Below, piece after piece: positions 61,290 through 64,000 of a stretch of DNA of 64,000 nucleotides. Location: the NCBI RefSeq assembly GCF_000190735.1, contig NC_015177.1, forward strand, positions 4,154,001 through 4,218,000, given 5' to 3'. The stretch's first letter is position 1; the number at the start of each line of letters is the position of its first letter. The translations under genes and the position numbers were made by a program. This DNA is from Pseudopedobacter saltans DSM 12145. Lineage in GTDB: Bacteria > Bacteroidota > Bacteroidia > Sphingobacteriales > Sphingobacteriaceae. The notes below the pieces were generated by a model that saw nothing but the letters and a program-made list of their open reading frames with translations, searched no databases and was not told the DNA's origin.

Positions 61290-63545
61290 ATGTTCCGAAG
61301 AATGAAATTCACAAGACCTAAAAGATATTTATCAATATATGTAGTTCCCGTTATTTTAGGGATCGGAATGGCCTGTGCGTCAAAAAAGGATAACAATCTT
61401 TCTCCTGTGGACTATGTCAACCCTTATATGGGTAACATAAGCCATTTGCTGGTACCAACTTATCCGACAATCCATTTACCGAATAGTCTGTTAAGGGTTT
61501 ATCCCGAGCGGGGAGATTTTACCGGAGACAGATTGCATGGTTTACCGTTAATAGTAACCAGCCATAGGGGCAGTTCTGCTTTTAACTTAAGTCCTTCGCA
61601 GGGAGAAATCAATACGTCCAAACCTGTTATCGACTATAGTTATGACCAGGAGGTAATAAAGCCTTATGCCTATAGTGTTTATCTGGAAAATGAAAATATT
61701 AAAGTTGATTTTGGAGTCTCTCATCAATCCGCTATTTATTCCCTGAACTTTTCAGACAGCAGTGCTCCGTATTTAATGTTTAATTCCAAAAAGGGAACGT
61801 TGAAATGGGATGGGAAAGGACTGTCGGGCAGCCAGGAAATTGGAAACAATACCAAAGTTTACATCTATGCTGAACCAGACCATGCACCAATGGATATTAA
61901 GGTACTAAAGAACAAGTTCCTTGTTTCGGGAGTGGAAGCCACAGGAGATAACGCCTGTCTGATACTGACTTTTGGTAAGGAGTCCAATATCAGGCTTAAG
62001 TACGGTATTTCATTTATCGATGAAAATCAGGCCAAAGCAAATTTAGCCCGTGAAATAAAAGATTTTGATGTAGCTAGGGTGCAGAACAAAGGGAAAGAGG
62101 TTTGGAATGAAAGCTTAGGGAAAATTACGGTTAGCGGGAACTCCGAATCAGATAAACACGTTTTCTACACTTCACTATACAGAACTTTTGAGCGTCCGGT
62201 AAATATTTCGGAAGACGGAAGATACTTTAGCGGTTTTGACGGGGAAGTGCATAAAGATGGCGGCCGCCCTTTTTATACAGACGATTGGATCTGGGATTCG
62301 TACAGAGCCCATCATCCGTTAAACGTATTGATAGACGGGAAGAAAGAAGGCGATATACTGAATTCCTTTGTCAGGATGTCCGAACAGATGGACAATTTTT
62401 GGCTGCCAACTTTTCCTGAGATCAATGGAGATAGCAGAAGGATGAATTCCAATCATGGTGTAGCCTCTTTGCTGGATGCTTATGAAAAGGGAATAAGAAC
62501 CTTTGATTTTGAAAAAGCGTATCAGGCAGCTAAAGGCGCTTTGACAGAAAAAACATTGGCTCCATGGTCTGCAATGCCAGCCGGAAAGCTGGATGAATTC
62601 TTTAAAGGGAAAGGATATATCCCTGCTTTGTATCCAGGGGAAAAGGAAACAATCCCGGAGGTGCATCATTTCGAAAAGAGACAGCCAGTAGCTGTTACCT
62701 TGGGTACCTCCTATGATTTATGGTGTTTGGCACAAATGGCCAGAATACTTGGACATCAGGAAGATTATCAGCTATTTATGAAGCAGTCTTTTAACTATCG
62801 CAATCTCTTTAACGAAAATACCAGGTTCTTTCACCCTAAAGATGACAAAGGGAATTTTATCGAACCTTTCGATTATGTCCGTTCCGGAGGGCAGGGAGCA
62901 AGGGAATATTACGGAGAAAACAACGCCTGGATATACAGGTGGGATGTACAGCATAATATTGAAGACCTGATTAGACTGATGGGGGGGAAAGAACAGTTTG
63001 TGAAATACCTTGATGATATGTTCAACCAGCCTTTAGGCGATTCTAAATTTAGTTTTTATGCACAATTGCCGGACCATACAGGCAATGTAGGCCAGTTTTC
63101 CATGGCCAATGAGCCCTCTTTGCATATCCCATACCTGTATAACTATGCAGACCAGCCGTGGAAAACGCAAAAAAGAATCAGAACACTTATCCATCAATGG
63201 TTTAGGAACGATTTAATGGGCGTTCCGGGAGATGAGGACGGAGGGGGGCTTTCTTCTTTTGTGGTATTCTCCCAGTTAGGATTCTATCCTGTGACACCGG
63301 GAATTCCCGTTTATACAATAGGAAGCCCTTTCTTTGAAAAATCGGTAATTAAACTGACTGGAGGAAAGGAGTTCACGGTTATCGCGAATGGTGTTTCTAA
63401 TACAAATAAGTACATACAATCGGCCCGGCTTAATGGAAAAGTTCTGAATAAAACCTGGTTTGCACAGCATGATATCGCAAACGGAGGACTTCTAGAATTA
63501 GAAATGGGACCATTGCCCAATAAGGCCTGGGGTATTGAAAAGTAG
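61290..63545 (+). CDS. GH92 family alpha-mannosidase lipoprotein
   Basis: Encodes 751 residues. A lipoprotein signal (VVPVILGIGMACAS, Cys 29) is followed by the GH92 beta-sandwich N-terminal domain and an (alpha/alpha)6 barrel. The family end motif appears as GVPGDEDGGGLSSFVVFSQL then GFYPVTPGIPVYTIGSPFFE. GH92 enzymes are calcium-dependent exo-alpha-mannosidases. Outer-membrane anchored, it would trim mannosides from glycans. It is followed by a ROK kinase gene, which could phosphorylate the released sugar. Confidence 0.92.
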   Translation: MFRRMKFTRPKRYLSIYVVPVILGIGMACASKKDNNLSPVDYVNPYMGNISHLLVPTYPTIHLPNSLLRVYPERGDFTGDRLHGLPLIVTSHRGSSAFNLSPSQGEINTSKPVIDYSYDQEVIKPYAYSVYLENENIKVDFGVSHQSAIYSLNFSDSSAPYLMFNSKKGTLKWDGKGLSGSQEIGNNTKVYIYAEPDHAPMDIKVLKNKFLVSGVEATGDNACLILTFGKESNIRLKYGISFIDENQAKANLAREIKDFDVARVQNKGKEVWNESLGKITVSGNSESDKHVFYTSLYRTFERPVNISEDGRYFSGFDGEVHKDGGRPFYTDDWIWDSYRAHHPLNVLIDGKKEGDILNSFVRMSEQMDNFWLPTFPEINGDSRRMNSNHGVASLLDAYEKGIRTFDFEKAYQAAKGALTEKTLAPWSAMPAGKLDEFFKGKGYIPALYPGEKETIPEVHHFEKRQPVAVTLGTSYDLWCLAQMARILGHQEDYQLFMKQSFNYRNLFNENTRFFHPKDDKGNFIEPFDYVRSGGQGAREYYGENNAWIYRWDVQHNIEDLIRLMGGKEQFVKYLDDMFNQPLGDSKFSFYAQLPDHTGNVGQFSMANEPSLHIPYLYNYADQPWKTQKRIRTLIHQWFRNDLMGVPGDEDGGGLSSFVVFSQLGFYPVTPGIPVYTIGSPFFEKSVIKLTGGKEFTVIANGVSNTNKYIQSARLNGKVLNKTWFAQHDIANGGLLELEMGPLPNKAWGIEK

Positions 63546-63631
63546 ATAATCAGGAATATTTAGTCATATTTCTATCTGATAGATAAAAGACTTATTTACA
63601 ATAATAAATATTCATGAGGGTTGGAAGATAG

Positions 63632-63692
63632 ACGGCGAATCTTGTCGAAGACATCCCTTGATTCTTAGGAAGAGAGGGGATCGCCGTTTTTT
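63632..63692 (+). terminator. intrinsic terminator after GH92
   Basis: Stem ACGGCGA / TCGCCGT with a long loop, followed by six T, about 86 bases after the GH92 stop. Confidence 0.65.
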
Positions 63693-63754
63693 AATACCCG
63701 ATAACGCGTTTGCCTGATAACGTGTTCAGGACAATACATAAATGGCAATTAAAT

Positions 63755-64000
63755 ATGAATAATATAGTAGCGGGAGTAGATATCGGAGGCTCCCACATTA
63801 CCGTGGCCCTGGTGAATTTGGATACTTTGGAGATAATTGATAAAAGTCTTATCAGAGAAAGGGTTGACTCGGCTGCTGTTGCGGAAGAAATTATTATAGC
63901 ATGGTGTAGTGCAATAGCTAAATCGTTTAATACCTGCCCACAGAGCGAAAAAAAATTAGGTATAGCAATGCCGGGTCCGTTCGACTATGAAAATGGCATA
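63755..64000 (+). CDS. ROK family sugar kinase, N-terminal part
   Basis: 82 codons visible, truncated by the window end. The start MNNIVAGVDIGGSHITVALV carries the phosphate-binding D-x-G-G-S/T motif of ROK kinases and IAMPGPFDYENGI continues with the P-G-P loop of the fold. ROK kinases phosphorylate hexoses such as glucose, N-acetylglucosamine or mannose, or act as repressors if a HTH is present, which is not the case here. Its placement after GH92 suggests it uses mannose or a related sugar. Confidence 0.88.
   Translation, partial: MNNIVAGVDIGGSHITVALVNLDTLEIIDKSLIRERVDSAAVAEEIIIAWCSAIAKSFNTCPQSEKKLGIAMPGPFDYENGI

Noticed and set aside
1..64000. CRISPR array
   Set aside because: No series of regular direct repeats with unique spacers was seen; the TTGGCA and GCGAAAC words are too short and irregular.
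1..64000. Full conjugation module or relaxase
   Set aside because: None of the large proteins in the element resembles TraG, MobA/MobC or TraJ; RteC alone is not evidence of transfer ability.

Overview
The window reads as a Bacteroidota chromosome, most likely Sphingobacteriaceae (Pedobacter-like). It is AT-rich, several promoters carry the Bacteroidota -7 element TAnnTTTG (some with TTTG 20 bases upstream), and families typical of the phylum recur: RteC, VirE_N/BT4734-type primase, GH92 mannosidase, TonB-fused anti-sigma factor, DUF4142, DUF4080 radical SAM. This taxonomic reading is inference from gene content and promoter style; no rRNA gene is present.

Layout. 1-8.4 kb is housekeeping: an Mrp-type Na+/H+ antiporter operon (mrpABCD, D cut by the window edge), a B12-binding radical SAM protein, two cold-shock proteins, a CPA2-type antiporter, a gutted FAD monooxygenase pseudogene and an OsmC protein. 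At 8.6 kb and again at 44.3 kb lie two class II tRNA-like genes, each with its own promoter and terminator, sharing a 71-bp exact repeat but with different anticodon and variable regions. 9.0-12.3 kb holds a transposase remnant and a small array of minus-strand genes separated by two homologous 126-128 bp hairpin elements that look like gene-cassette recombination sites; its last gene is an EVE-HNH nuclease.

12.4-38.4 kb is an integrative element of about 26 kb. It carries a phage-like module (mobile-element structural protein, DUF5675, two membrane proteins), a 1.1-kb enigmatic non-coding stretch, an eight-gene defence operon (XRE regulator, SIR2, HerA, DUF1016 nuclease, QatA, QatB, QatC, QatD), a VirE-type primase-helicase, a small excisionase-like HTH protein, RteC, a lipid/CoA-ester cargo cluster (FabF, MFS pump, hydrolase, thioesterase, thiolase, TetR), a second TetR-EamA pair, and a tyrosine recombinase at the right end. 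No conjugation genes are visible, so it is either mobilised by another element or is a satellite-type island.

38.9-64 kb returns to chromosome: a four-gene membrane/M48 protease operon, a frameshifted mobile-element protein, a cupredoxin and a DUF4142 protein, then Lrp/AsnC, Tex, pirin, a sigma/anti-sigma-TonB/M1 peptidase/Crp operon, DUF4197-CsaA-TadA, superoxide dismutase, an MDR oxidoreductase, a membrane-anchored SARP-like regulator, a GH92 lipoprotein and the start of a ROK kinase.

The most interesting parts are the tRNA-like pair, the cassette-like hairpins and the fused SIR2-HerA-DUF1016-Qat defence operon with a single apparent regulator and operator.
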